64,000 nucleotides of DNA from Azophilus sp965215035. GTDB lineage: Bacteria; Pseudomonadota; Gammaproteobacteria; Pseudomonadales; Azotimanducaceae. Location of the stretch: assembly GCA_965215035.1 (NCBI GenBank), contig OZ244040.1:2666001-2730000 (forward strand). Reading direction: 5' to 3'. Made by a program: the position numbers and the translations under genes. The notes beneath the pieces were generated by a model. That model searched no databases and was not told the DNA's origin. It worked only from the letters and a program-made list of their open reading frames with translations. Within the stretch, counting starts at the first letter, position 1. The number at the start of each line of letters is the position of its first letter. This document shows, piece by piece, positions 1-8,971 of the stretch.

Positions 1-122
1 CTGTGTGCCGTGCCTCCGCTCGGCCCACAAACTCAAACTGATGCACTACCTAGCGTGCTGCTCGCGAACACGCCAGTTGCGATACATTGGGCGCTCGATC
101 TTACAGACAAGGAACCCTGGGC

Positions 123-548
123 ATGAGCATCGAGTCAATTTTCCAACGGGTTGAGGAGACAAAGCGGCACCTTGAGAACCTGTCGGTGGATGGGTTGAAA
201 GAAGAAATGCGGAGCAGGGACGACCTATTGCTTGTCGATATTCGCGAATTGCAGGAGACCATCGATCTCGGCACCATCCCCGGCGCCAAACATGTGCCCC
301 GGGGCATGCTGGAGTTCTGGGCCGATCCGGCAAGCCCCTATTACCGGGACTACTTTACGGAAGACAAGCGTATCGTGCTGTTCTGCGCCGGTGGCGGGCG
401 TTCCGCCCTGGCGGCCAAGGCGCTGACGGATATGGGCTATGGGGACGTGGCGCACCTGGAAGTGGGATTCAGCGGCTGGGCCAGGGCCGGCGAAGCCGTG
501 CGGGAAACCGCCTCGGCGAGCCGTTGGATGCGCAAGCCAACGGATTGA
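123..548 (+). CDS. Rhodanese-like domain protein (single domain)
   Basis: A 141-residue single-domain rhodanese (sulfurtransferase fold). An N-terminal helical stretch of about 35 residues precedes the core, which starts at the DLLLVDIRE motif. The active-site loop FCAGGGRSA carries the candidate catalytic Cys88, which by family knowledge would hold a persulfide. I prefer the ATG at 123; an in-frame ATG at 87 would add 12 residues that do not look conserved. There is no signal peptide, so it is probably cytoplasmic. It lies about 600 bp upstream of the SelD fusion in the same direction. A link to sulfur/selenium trafficking is plausible but not shown. The small size and lack of a P-loop part exclude MnmH, the tRNA 2-selenouridine synthase. 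Confidence 0.9.
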   Translation: MSIESIFQRVEETKRHLENLSVDGLKEEMRSRDDLLLVDIRELQETIDLGTIPGAKHVPRGMLEFWADPASPYYRDYFTEDKRIVLFCAGGGRSALAAKALTDMGYGDVAHLEVGFSGWARAGEAVRETASASRWMRKPTD

Positions 549-697
549 CCGGGCGATGCCGCGGGGTACCCCCGCGTCGGCAACGATTCATTCGCCAATC
601 GATTGCAAAAATGTGCTTGACACCGCCTTGGTTGCGCCCTAAAAACGCGCCTGAGGGGTGTCTGTGCGGCTGGTTATCGATGCGGGTTGTCACGGTC

Positions 698-973
698 ATG
701 CGGGATTCTGAAAACGAACAGCCAATAGAGTCCGCTATTCGGGAAAGCGGGGGAGTGGATCACGCCGACTATTCCCCTCTGCCCGACGAGAACCCGGAGG
801 AGCTCGATGCCGCCGACGAAGATGAAGACGAGAACATCGAGCAGGTCGTTAATCTCAGCGAGCGCGAACAGTGCGTCTGCAATTTCGCCATTCGGCGCGC
901 CATAGAGCAGCGCCTGGAGCAGAAGGCCCTCGACCACGACCTGGACTACCTGGATTGCGACCTCGACGACTAG
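698..973 (+). CDS. Small highly acidic protein of unknown function
   Basis: About 91 residues from the ATG at 698; an in-frame ATG at 680 is possible. The middle is a run of Asp/Glu residues around EDEDENIEQ. The second half contains a short helical stretch with two cysteines, and the C-terminus is Asp-rich (ending DCDLDD). I do not recognise a family. The coding sign is moderate: codon use matches the neighbours and the stop is followed by an intergenic stretch before the SelD fusion. Strong charge and small size fit an accessory or nucleic-acid-mimic protein, but nothing specific can be claimed. Confidence 0.5.
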   Translation: MRDSENEQPIESAIRESGGVDHADYSPLPDENPEELDAADEDEDENIEQVVNLSEREQCVCNFAIRRAIEQRLEQKALDHDLDYLDCDLDD

Positions 974-1162
974 CGCAACTCCTTGCCCACCCCCGGCATT
1001 TATTTTTTGGGTCTTATGTAGATTGGTTGACAAGCCACCGCATGTTGGGTCTTGCGGGCTGCATAACCACTTCATGTCGTGCTCTGTCAACTGATCGACA
1101 TAGTTCCCTATTTTTTTGCCGCCGCACACCCCGGGCGCAGGGTTCGTTGTTTGCCGTGACCG

Positions 1163-3364
1163 ATGCAGGCTAACCCGTACCCACCCATCACCGATCTGGT
1201 GCTGGTGGGGGGCGGTCACAGCCACATCCAGGTCCTAAAATCGCTGGGCATGGCCCCCCTCGACGGGGTGCGCATCACCGTGCTGGCGCGCGAGGCGCAT
1301 ACACCCTATTCCGGCATGTTGCCGGGCTTCGTGGCCGGGCAATACCGGTGGGAGGACATCCACATCGACTTGGCCCCGCTGTGCCGGTTTGCCGGTGCGC
1401 GGCTGATCGTCGCGGAGGTCACCGGGTTGGATCTCGACCGCAACCTGGTGCACTGCGCCGGCTGCCCGGCGGTTCGCTTCGATACGCTGTCGATCAACTG
1501 TGGCGCGACGCCGGAGGAACTTGGTGGGGTGGGGGTGCCGGTGAAACCGATCGGTCGCTTCCTGCCGCGCTGGCGGGAGATGCGGGAGCGGGCCCGCCCG
1601 GGCGCCAGGCTCCTATTCGTCGGCGGCGGTGCCGGGGGTGCGGAACTGGCGCTGGCCGCGCGGCACGCATTGCCCCGGGATACCGACATACAGGTGATCA
1701 CCCAGGAATTCCTGCCGGGGCATGGTCGCCGGGCCGGGCGCCTGCTGGCCGATGAGCTGTCGAACGCCGCTATCGGCCTGCGTATCGCGACCGCTACGAA
1801 CGCCGGCGAACACTTCCTGGAGCTCTCCGACGGGGCCTCGGTTCCCTTCGACTGGCTCTTCTGGGTGACCGGCGTGGTGGCGCCGGACTGGGTGCGGCAG
1901 AGCCGGCTTGCCACCGACGGGAAGGGCTTTGTCCGGGTAGATGCCGGTTTGCGGTCCGTATCCCACCCCCGGGTGTTCGCGGCGGGCGATGTTGCGAGCC
2001 TTGAGGGCCAACAACGGCCGAAGTCCGGTGTGATCGCCGTGCGGGCGGGGCCAGCGCTGGCGACCAACCTGCGCCGGACCCTGGGTGGCCGCCGCCTTCG
2101 GCGCTTCCGGGCGCAGAGGCGGTTTCTGAGCCTAATTGGCACAGGAGATGGGCGGGCGGTGGCGTCGAGATCCTGGTTGGCGATGCGGGGCCGGTGGGTT
2201 TGGCATTGGAAAGAGTGGATCGACCGGCGTTTCATGCGCCGGTACCAGCAGCTTCCGGAAATGGTGGGCGCATCGGCGGTGGCCGCGCACCGGGCCACCG
2301 CCAGCCTGCAGGCCGAGGTGCCGCTGGACAGCATGCGTTGTGGCGGCTGTGGCGCCAAGCTCGCCGCCGGGCCGTTGCGTCGCGTGCTGAATCGCCTACC
2401 CGCGCAAAAGCACGCGGCGGTATTGCGGGGCATTGGCGATGACGCGGCCGTGCTGCGGGGCCAGACCGAGCCGCTGCTCTTGACCGTGGATGGATTTCGC
2501 ACTCTGGTGGACGACCCCTACCTGTTCGGCCGCATCGCCGCCCACCACAGCCTGAACGACATCTACGCCATGGGGGCGCGCCCCACCAGCGCCATGGCCA
2601 TGGCTACGGTGCCACTGATGGCGGAAGCCATGATGGAGGAAGAACTCTATCGGTTGCTCAAAGGGGCCGTGGACGTGCTGAACGGCGACGGCGTACCCCT
2701 GGTTGGCGGACACTCCGCCGAAGGAGCGGAGTTATCCCTGGGCCTGGCGCTTACCGGAGCGGCTGTGGAACCCCTGTTGACCAAGGACGCCGCCCAGGCC
2801 GGTGACCGGCTGCTGCTGACCAAGCCGCTTGGTGTTGGTGTTTTGTTGGCCGCGCATATGCGCGGCCTGGTGCCGACCCGGTTGCTGCAAGCCGGGGTCG
2901 CGCATATGGACCAGTCCAACCGGGAGGCCCTGGCCACGTTGCGGGCCCACGAGGCGCGGGCGGCGACGGATGTGACCGGCTTCGGTTTGCTCGGCCATTT
3001 GGGCGAGATGTTGCGGGCATCGGGTAGGGGTGCCGAGATCAGGCTGGACGCCGTGCCCCCCCTGGAAGGCGCGCTTGAGGGTTTCGAGCGGGGTGGGGCC
3101 AGTGTGCTGCAAGCCGGCAACGAACAGGTCTTGGCCGATTTCGAGCTACGGGGCTGCGCCCCGCTGGTGCCGATGGTGCGCCTGCTGGCCGATCCGCAAA
3201 CCGCCGGTGGCCTGCTCGCCTGTGTGCCCGAAGCCCGGGCCGCCGACTGCCTCAGGGCGCTGGTTGCCGCAGGCTATTCGGCCAGCGCCGAGATCGGTGT
3301 CGTCACACCGGATCGCTGGTTGATTTGCGGCCCCGGCCCTGCGCCTCCCGTTGCCAGGCCCTGA
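1163..3364 (+). CDS. selD: FAD/NAD(P)-dependent oxidoreductase fused to selenide, water dikinase
   Basis: A 733-residue fusion. Residues 1-350 are a pyridine-nucleotide-disulfide oxidoreductase of the NDH-2 type, with the FAD-binding GGGHSH near the N-terminus and a second Rossmann GGGAGGAE near residue 155. Residues 390-733 are SelD, which makes selenophosphate from selenide and ATP. The SelD active loop is CGGCGAK; Cys396 aligns with catalytic Cys17 of E. coli SelD, so this is the Cys and not the Sec form. DVTGFGLLGHL and DPQTAGGLL are typical SelD blocks. The fusion class is known (the N-terminal domain has its own family, 'Nterm_to_SelD'). The oxidoreductase may supply reduced selenium, which is an inference. 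No selenoprotein or MnmH gene is visible here. Confidence 0.93.
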   Translation: MQANPYPPITDLVLVGGGHSHIQVLKSLGMAPLDGVRITVLAREAHTPYSGMLPGFVAGQYRWEDIHIDLAPLCRFAGARLIVAEVTGLDLDRNLVHCAGCPAVRFDTLSINCGATPEELGGVGVPVKPIGRFLPRWREMRERARPGARLLFVGGGAGGAELALAARHALPRDTDIQVITQEFLPGHGRRAGRLLADELSNAAIGLRIATATNAGEHFLELSDGASVPFDWLFWVTGVVAPDWVRQSRLATDGKGFVRVDAGLRSVSHPRVFAAGDVASLEGQQRPKSGVIAVRAGPALATNLRRTLGGRRLRRFRAQRRFLSLIGTGDGRAVASRSWLAMRGRWVWHWKEWIDRRFMRRYQQLPEMVGASAVAAHRATASLQAEVPLDSMRCGGCGAKLAAGPLRRVLNRLPAQKHAAVLRGIGDDAAVLRGQTEPLLLTVDGFRTLVDDPYLFGRIAAHHSLNDIYAMGARPTSAMAMATVPLMAEAMMEEELYRLLKGAVDVLNGDGVPLVGGHSAEGAELSLGLALTGAAVEPLLTKDAAQAGDRLLLTKPLGVGVLLAAHMRGLVPTRLLQAGVAHMDQSNREALATLRAHEARAATDVTGFGLLGHLGEMLRASGRGAEIRLDAVPPLEGALEGFERGGASVLQAGNEQVLADFELRGCAPLVPMVRLLADPQTAGGLLACVPEARAADCLRALVAAGYSASAEIGVVTPDRWLICGPGPAPPVARP

Positions 3365-3432
3365 ACAGGCACGCCAGGCGAATTCGGCTGGGTGGTCGGG
3401 CAGGTTCGGCCAACAGGCCGCCCAAGCGCGAC

Positions 3433-3540
3433 TCTAAACAAGCCCGCCCGGCCGATCCGGCGTGGTCGCGGCGAGACCGCAGCGGTGAAGCCTGATCCGT
3501 CGATCTAAACAAGCCCGCCCGGTCGATCCGGCGTGGTCGC
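3433..3540. repeat. Two 37-bp direct repeats, 71-bp period
   Basis: A 37-base unit beginning TCTAAACAAGCCCGCCCGG occurs at 3433-3469 and again at 3504-3540 with a single mismatch (C to T). It lies in the convergent intergenic region after the SelD fusion. No hairpin or terminator shape is obvious. It may be a recent tandem duplication of 71 bp or a remnant of a dispersed repeat. Confidence 0.8.
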
Positions 3541-3616
3541 CCCGGCTTGGCGGTGCGCGTGGTGCGTTGCTTTGGCGGACAGCAAGCGGTGTAGTGGTGC
3601 GTATGGAAGATTTAAA

Positions 3617-3630
3617 TTGATTATAATCAA
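3617..3630. other. AT-rich palindrome in convergent intergenic region
   Basis: A perfect 14-bp palindrome, TTGATTATAATCAA, sits in a strikingly AT-rich 50-bp patch (3607-3650) just past the stop codon of the minus-strand acyltransferase. The rest of the 295-bp gap (3365-3658) holds only the direct repeats. It could be part of a bidirectional terminator or a protein-binding site; neither is shown. Confidence 0.35.
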
Positions 3631-3658
3631 AAAGTTATAAAAATATTTAGATGGACTG

Positions 3659-4741
3659 CTAGAAGAATTCGGCGACCGCTGGCCGGAAGCGGTCCATGTC
3701 GACTAGGAACGAGTCGTGCCCCTGTATCGATGTTAGGCGTTTGAACTCCACGTTCGGGACACAGCACTTCAGCACCTCGGCCAGTTCCTCCTGCTGGTGC
3801 AGGGGGAACAGGAAGTCTGAAGTCACGCCGATCACCAGCGCGCGCTCGAGGCGCAGCCGGCCTAGGCCCTGGTGCAGGCTGCCGCCGTGGTCGGCGGCGT
3901 CGAACAGGTCCATGGCCCGGGACAGGTAGAGATAACAGTTGGCGTCGAAACCGCCGATGAATCGATTGGCCTGGGCTTCCAGGTAGGATTCGACCTCGAA
4001 GTCGATCCCGAACGGATGGTGCGCCGGTGGCTCCTGGGTGGCGCGTTCCCGCCCGAACCGCTCGCTCCACTCGGCGGCGGAGCGATAGGTGATCATGCCC
4101 AGCTTGCGGGCGAGGCGCATGCCCTGGATTGGCCCCTTGGCGAAGTCGTATTGCCCGTTCCTCCAGGCTGGGTCGGTGCGGATGATCTCTCGTTGCAGAG
4201 AGCGCAGGGCGATGGAGAACGGCAGGCTGCGCCCGGCGGACGAAATGGAGAGGAGGCCGCGGCTACGCCCGGGGTGCAGCATGGCGAAGGCGAGCGCCGT
4301 CATGCCGCCCATGGATGCACCCACCAGGGTATGCAGTTCATGGACGCCTAGGTGGTCCAGCAGGAGCGCTCCGCCGTTGGCGATGTCTTCAACGCATAGC
4401 ACCGGAAAGTTCAGGCGGTAGTAGTCCCCGGTGGCGGGATCCAGCGAGGCGGGCCCCGTCGAGCCGAAGCAACTGCCCAGCGAGTTGATGCAGATCACGA
4501 AATAGCGGTTCGTATCGATGGGCTTGTCCGGGCCGACCATGTCCTCCCACCAGCCGGTGGCGGGGTCGGCCGGGGACGAGGCGATGTGGGCGGACGGCGA
4601 CAGGCCGGTAAATACCAGCACTGCGTTGTCTTTGGAGCTGTTCAGGCCACCGAGGGTTTCATAGGCGATGACCGGGCTGTCGAGCGACCCGCGCAACATG
4701 GTAAAAGCGCCCTCGACGGCCAGTTTCCTGAGTGCGCCCAT
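3659..4741 (-). CDS. Serine (or homoserine) O-acyltransferase, MetX-type alpha/beta hydrolase fold
   Basis: 360 residues from the ATG at 4741 (an upstream in-frame ATG at 4789 would add 16). The nucleophile elbow is GASMGG with Ser143. The acid is in the TSDFLFP motif and the catalytic His in GHDSFL near the C-terminus. The segment NSLGSCFGSTGPAS together with GLSPSAH and GWWEDMVG matches, from memory, the serine O-succinyltransferases of Xanthomonadales, more than MetX homoserine acetyltransferases, which usually read NPLGGC. The predicted role is therefore O-succinylserine formation for cysteine synthesis in the cytoplasm; homoserine as substrate cannot be excluded. It is convergent with selD and divergent from the M16 protease gene. 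Confidence 0.85.
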   Translation of the reverse strand: MGALRKLAVEGAFTMLRGSLDSPVIAYETLGGLNSSKDNAVLVFTGLSPSAHIASSPADPATGWWEDMVGPDKPIDTNRYFVICINSLGSCFGSTGPASLDPATGDYYRLNFPVLCVEDIANGGALLLDHLGVHELHTLVGASMGGMTALAFAMLHPGRSRGLLSISSAGRSLPFSIALRSLQREIIRTDPAWRNGQYDFAKGPIQGMRLARKLGMITYRSAAEWSERFGRERATQEPPAHHPFGIDFEVESYLEAQANRFIGGFDANCYLYLSRAMDLFDAADHGGSLHQGLGRLRLERALVIGVTSDFLFPLHQQEELAEVLKCCVPNVEFKRLTSIQGHDSFLVDMDRFRPAVAEFF

Positions 4742-4844
4742 GACCGGACGGTAGCAGATGCGGCACCGGGGTGACAATTCGGTGCCCACAACGCGGCCGA
4801 TTTTGCGGTACAGTCGCGATCATCTGCACAAGTAGGGCATCGGC

Positions 4845-7676
4845 ATGGTCACGAAGATTGGTTTCGCGGGTTGCATCGGCAACGGCTGGGCGTTGGGTTG
4901 CTCGGGGTTTGTGGTGGGAGCCCTGGCTCTGCTTTCGTTGGGCGCGGCTACCGCGCTAGCCGCCGAGGGCGACGCCGACGTCACGGACATCGACATCCCT
5001 TTCGAAAAGTTCACCCTGGACAATGGCCTGACCCTGATTGTCCATGAGGACCACAAGGCGCCGGTCGTGGCGGTCAACGTCTGGTATCACGTTGGGTCGA
5101 AGAACGAGAAACCGGGCAAGACCGGGTTCGCCCACCTGTTCGAGCACCTGATGTTCAACGGCACCGAAAACTACCCGGGCGAATTCTTCGAGCCTTTCGA
5201 GCGAGTTGGCGCCACGGGCATGAACGGCACCACCAACTTCGACCGCACCAACTATTTTCAGGTGGTGCCCAAAAACGCCCTGGATCTGGCGTTGTGGATG
5301 GAGTCCGACCGCATGGGGCACCTGCTTGGCGTCGTCGACCAGGCGCGTCTGGACGAGCAACGCGGCGTCGTGCAGAACGAGAAACGCCAGCGCGAGAACC
5401 AGCCCTACGGGCGCGTCTTCAATGTGCTGTTCGAGAATGTCTTTCCCGCCGGCCACCCCTATTCCTGGCCCGTCATTGGCAGCATGGAGGATCTGAACGC
5501 CGCGAGCCTGGAAGACGTGCGGGAGTGGTTCGGCCAGTACTACGGGGCGGCCAACGCGGTGCTGGTTATCGCCGGCGATGTGCAGGCCGAGGACGCTAGG
5601 GCGCGGGTCGAGCACTACTTTGGCCACATCCCGGCCGGGCCGCCGCTGACGCGGCAGTTGCAGTGGATACCTGAGATCAAGGGCGTGCACCGCCTAGTCA
5701 TGCAGGATCGCGTGCCCCAGGCGCGCCTCTACAAGGCGTGGACGATGCCCCGCTACGGCACGCTCGACTCGAATCGCCTGGATCTCGTGGCGGGCATTCT
5801 CAGCGAAGGCAAGACCTCGCGCCTGTATAAGCGCCTTGTCTACGATGAGCGGATCGCCTCGGATGTCAGCGCCTTCGCGTTTCCATTGGAGATCGCTGGC
5901 ATCTTCGGCATTATCGCGACGGCCATGCCCGGGCATACGCTTGCCGAACTCGACGCGGCCATCGAAGAAGAGGTGGCGGTGTTGCTGGAGACCGGGCCGA
6001 CGGCGGAGGAACTGCAGCGTCTGGTCACGACCCGCCGCGCCGCCTTCATCCGGGGGATCGAGCGGGTCGGCGGTTTCGGCGGCAAGAGCGACCTGTTGGC
6101 GCACAACGAAGTCTATCTGGACGACCCCGCGTTCCACAAAACGACGTTTGCCCGCTGGGACGCCACGGTGCCCGAAGATCTCAGGGTCGCCGCCAACGCC
6201 TGGATGAAGCGCGGGCAATTTGTCTTGGAGGTTGTGCCGTTCCCGGACACATCGGTCACCGAGGCCATGGCCGACCGTTCCCGTTTGCCGGATACCGGCG
6301 TGCCGCCGGCGGTGGGCTTCGAGCGCTTCGAGCGTTTCGCCCTTGGCAATGGTCTCGAGGTGGTGCTGGCGGAGCGCCACGCCATCCCCGTGGTGGAGCT
6401 GAACCTAGTCGTCGATGCCGGGTTTGCGGCCGATCAGTTCGCGGTGCCCGGTACTGCGAGCCTGGCGCTGGGCATGCTGCAGGAGGGCACCGCGAGCCGT
6501 TCATCGCTGCAGATCAGCGACGAACTCCGGCGGCTCGGCGCGACCCTGGGCGCGGGCGCCGACCTCGACGCATCCTATGTCAGCATGTCGTCGCTCAAGG
6601 AAAACCTTGCGGCGTCGCTGGATGTCTTTGCGGATGTGGTTCTGAACCCGGCGTTTCCGCAACAGGATTTCCTCCGGCGCCAGCAACAGCAGATCGTTGG
6701 CATACAGCAGGAGAAGGTGCAGCCGCGGACGTTGGCGCTTAGGCTCTTCCCGCGCATCCTCTACGGCGAGGGCCATGCCTACAGCCTGCCGTTCACCGGC
6801 TCTGGAGACGAGGCATCCGTGGCGGCGCTGACACCGGCGGATCTGGCGGCGTTCCACAACACCTGGTTCAAGCCCGGCAACGCCACGCTGATCGTGGTGG
6901 GCGATGTGACCCGGGGCGAGCTGGAGCCGTTGTTGAGCGTCCGCTTCAAGGCGTGGCCACCGGGCGATGTGCCGGACAAGAATCTGGGTGCCGTTGCCCT
7001 CGGGAACGAATCCATCGTCTATCTGGTTGACCGGCCCGATTCCGAGCAGTCCGTTATCATCGCCGGCCATATCGCGCCCCCGCGCAACAACGACGCGGAA
7101 ATGGCGATCAGCGCCATGAACCAGGTGTTGGGCGGAAGCTTCACGGCGCGGGTGAACATGAACCTGCGTGAGGACAAGAGTTGGTCGTATGGCGCGTACA
7201 CCCAAATCCTGCCCGCTCGGGGGCAACGGCCGTTCATGGCCGTGGCGCCCGTGCAGACCGACAAGACCAGCGCCGCCATGGCCGAGTTGAAACGCGAGAT
7301 CGAGGAGATTCGCGGTGCCCGCCCGCCATCGTCGGACGAGGTTGCCAAGGTGAAGGATCGGCGCACCCTGTCGCTGCCCGGACGCTGGGAAACCGCCTCC
7401 GCCGTGCTGGGTTCCATTGCGGAGATCGTGCGCTTCGGGCTGCCGGATGATTATTGGGACACCTACGCGGACAGCATTCGCGCCTTGACCGAAGAGGAAA
7501 TTCGCCAGGCCGCGGTGGATGTTGTGCACCCGGATGGCCTAATCTGGGTGGTGGTTGGCGACCGGAGCAAGATCGAGGCGGGTATCCGTGAGCTGGGTCT
7601 TGGCGAGCTGGTGCCGCTGGATGCGGATGGCAATCTGTTGGACGATGCCGTTGCCGCCGGGGGCGAGGCTGGCTAG
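4845..7676 (+). CDS. Periplasmic M16 family zinc metalloprotease (two-domain, PqqL-like)
   Basis: 943 residues. The N-terminus is a signal peptide ending near ALAAEG, so the enzyme is exported. The inverted zinc motif HLFEH (His97, Glu100, His101) starts the first M16 domain. The body repeats the M16 A/C-domain pair twice, with the second half (from about residue 490) lacking the zinc motif, as is usual for the inactive partner. Length fits the single-chain bacterial M16 proteases (about 900-950 residues). It should cleave peptides or small proteins in the periplasm. The gene is divergent from the acyltransferase at 3659-4741; the ATG at 4845 is the only start giving a proper signal peptide. 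Confidence 0.95.
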   Translation: MVTKIGFAGCIGNGWALGCSGFVVGALALLSLGAATALAAEGDADVTDIDIPFEKFTLDNGLTLIVHEDHKAPVVAVNVWYHVGSKNEKPGKTGFAHLFEHLMFNGTENYPGEFFEPFERVGATGMNGTTNFDRTNYFQVVPKNALDLALWMESDRMGHLLGVVDQARLDEQRGVVQNEKRQRENQPYGRVFNVLFENVFPAGHPYSWPVIGSMEDLNAASLEDVREWFGQYYGAANAVLVIAGDVQAEDARARVEHYFGHIPAGPPLTRQLQWIPEIKGVHRLVMQDRVPQARLYKAWTMPRYGTLDSNRLDLVAGILSEGKTSRLYKRLVYDERIASDVSAFAFPLEIAGIFGIIATAMPGHTLAELDAAIEEEVAVLLETGPTAEELQRLVTTRRAAFIRGIERVGGFGGKSDLLAHNEVYLDDPAFHKTTFARWDATVPEDLRVAANAWMKRGQFVLEVVPFPDTSVTEAMADRSRLPDTGVPPAVGFERFERFALGNGLEVVLAERHAIPVVELNLVVDAGFAADQFAVPGTASLALGMLQEGTASRSSLQISDELRRLGATLGAGADLDASYVSMSSLKENLAASLDVFADVVLNPAFPQQDFLRRQQQQIVGIQQEKVQPRTLALRLFPRILYGEGHAYSLPFTGSGDEASVAALTPADLAAFHNTWFKPGNATLIVVGDVTRGELEPLLSVRFKAWPPGDVPDKNLGAVALGNESIVYLVDRPDSEQSVIIAGHIAPPRNNDAEMAISAMNQVLGGSFTARVNMNLREDKSWSYGAYTQILPARGQRPFMAVAPVQTDKTSAAMAELKREIEEIRGARPPSSDEVAKVKDRRTLSLPGRWETASAVLGSIAEIVRFGLPDDYWDTYADSIRALTEEEIRQAAVDVVHPDGLIWVVVGDRSKIEAGIRELGLGELVPLDADGNLLDDAVAAGGEAG

Positions 7677-8051
7677 GTGGCCATGCCCTATCCGCGCCAC
7701 TCGGTAGTGGCTCAAATTGAATTCCGGCTGCGTCGAACCCTATGTGGGACGGCCTTGCCATGATCCACAAACTCAAACTGAGTATCTATGTTGTCAAGGA
7801 TGCTATTTTCGCTGACAACAGATGCCCTCAACCGGTAGCGGCGACGGGTTTGGCCGTCCACAGTCGATCCTGCCTTATCAGGGTGTTGGCCAACACCAGC
7901 ATTTTTGCGCATGATGGTCACGAGGGCCACTACCCGCCACTCTCATCCCTCTACTCGGTAAAGTGTTACGCTGTGTACACGACCCACTGTGCCGCGAAGC
8001 AGGCAAAACGGGCTGTGAAGGTGCGCAAAGTTTACGGGAAGGAGATTCGTG
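7677..8051. other. Intergenic region without a recognisable gene
   Basis: 375 bp between the M16 protease and the HEWGH membrane protein. It holds a small hairpin at about 7697-7710 (CCACT-CGGT-AGTGG) without a T run. Near the end is a clear Shine-Dalgarno AAGGAGA at 8038-8044 for the next gene. I see no supported ORF. Confidence 0.5.
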
Positions 8052-8684
8052 ATGGCTGAAGCCCTGGATAATGAGAACGTCAACGCAGCGGATGCCGAAA
8101 GTGAACAGGCGACGGACGAGCCCAAGCTACCCGGCATGCTGCTGAAGGATATTGCGCTGTTCTTGGCCGCTCTGTCGCTGTGGGCCGCGGCAGATACGTG
8201 GCACCAGATTACCGGGCTGTGGGTCGCCCAGGCGGTCGCCGTAGGCGATGCCATTCTCGTCGGGCTGCTCGCCGCGTCCCTGTTTCATGAATGGGGCCAC
8301 TATTCGGGGGCAATGGCCGCCAACGCCAAGGCAACACGGGTCGACGCCAAGGGGCTGTCGTTGTTTCGCTTCAATTTCGACTACCAGGCGAACGATTTAC
8401 GGCAGTTTCATTGGATGACCGGCGGCGGGCACGTTTTCCATTGGGGCATTCTTGTGCTGCTGTTGATTGCCCTGCCTCTGGACTCCCTGGGCCGTATCAC
8501 ACTGGTGTCCTCGGTATTCGGGTTCATCGTGTTTGCCACCATGATCGAATTCAATGTCGTCAAGGACACCTGGTCGGGCACCGACCCCGAGGCACGCCTG
8601 CGGGCCCTGAATGCCAAAGATTTTCGACAGGCGGCGGTGGTCGGCACCTTGGGCGGTTTGTTTGCCATTGCCGCGTTGAGCTAG
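8052..8684 (+). CDS. Membrane protein with HEWGH zinc-protease-like motif
   Basis: 210 residues from the ATG at 8052, chosen because AAGGAGA lies 7-8 bases upstream; a GTG directly before it is also in frame. A charged 28-residue N-terminus is followed by about four hydrophobic segments. HEWGH (residues 79-83) sits at the end of the second segment, matching the HExxH signature of membrane-embedded M50/site-2-type proteases. A second His pair (GGHVFHWG) follows the loop. No NPDG-like second motif of classic site-2 proteases is visible, so activity is uncertain. It may be a degenerate or divergent intramembrane metalloprotease. It stands alone between the M16 gene and the RAYT locus. Confidence 0.7.
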   Translation: MAEALDNENVNAADAESEQATDEPKLPGMLLKDIALFLAALSLWAAADTWHQITGLWVAQAVAVGDAILVGLLAASLFHEWGHYSGAMAANAKATRVDAKGLSLFRFNFDYQANDLRQFHWMTGGGHVFHWGILVLLLIALPLDSLGRITLVSSVFGFIVFATMIEFNVVKDTWSGTDPEARLRALNAKDFRQAAVVGTLGGLFAIAALS

Positions 8685-8735
8685 GAGTTTCCGCCCCAGC
8701 GACCTATGCGCTGACGCATGGTAGAACTGGTAAAG

Positions 8736-8894
8736 AACGGGGACACCCACGAAAAAGAAGAACGAAGAAGGAAAGAACGGGGACACCCACGAAAAAGAAC
8801 GGGAAAAGAACGGGGACACCCACGAAGAGAACGGGGACACCCACGAAGGTATTTGGACAGGGACACCTTTAGGACAGTAGGACAGGGACACCCA
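8736..8894 (+). repeat. Array of GGGGACACCCAC repeats upstream of RAYT
   Basis: Four exact copies of an 18-mer, AACGGGGACACCCACGAA, lie at 8736-8753, 8776-8793, 8809-8826 and 8830-8847, separated by A/G-rich spacers. Two weaker copies (GGACAGGGACACC) follow at about 8855 and 8882. The array ends about 80 bp before the transposase start. The core GGACACCCAC recurs in opposite orientation downstream of the gene, at 10127-10235. This is the usual arrangement of repeats mobilised by REP-associated tyrosine transposases. Confidence 0.85.
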
Positions 8895-8971
8895 GATTCA
8901 GCAGTTTTCCTACTGTCCGGAACGGACAATTCCTACATCGGTCCAGCTCCATTTGAACCAGCATGGGGCCC

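Noticed and set aside
26..42. 17-bp match to 7766-7782 (CACAAACTCAAACTGA)
   Set aside because: A 17-bp match is not unexpected by chance in 64 kb and no structure surrounds it.
1306..2502. 398-codon minus-strand ORF in selD
   Set aside because: Antisense shadow, Arg/Ser/Pro-rich, no domain.
8736..8894. CRISPR-like repeats
   Set aside because: Spacers are short, unequal and A/G-rich, and a RAYT with matching opposite repeats is adjacent; no cas genes.
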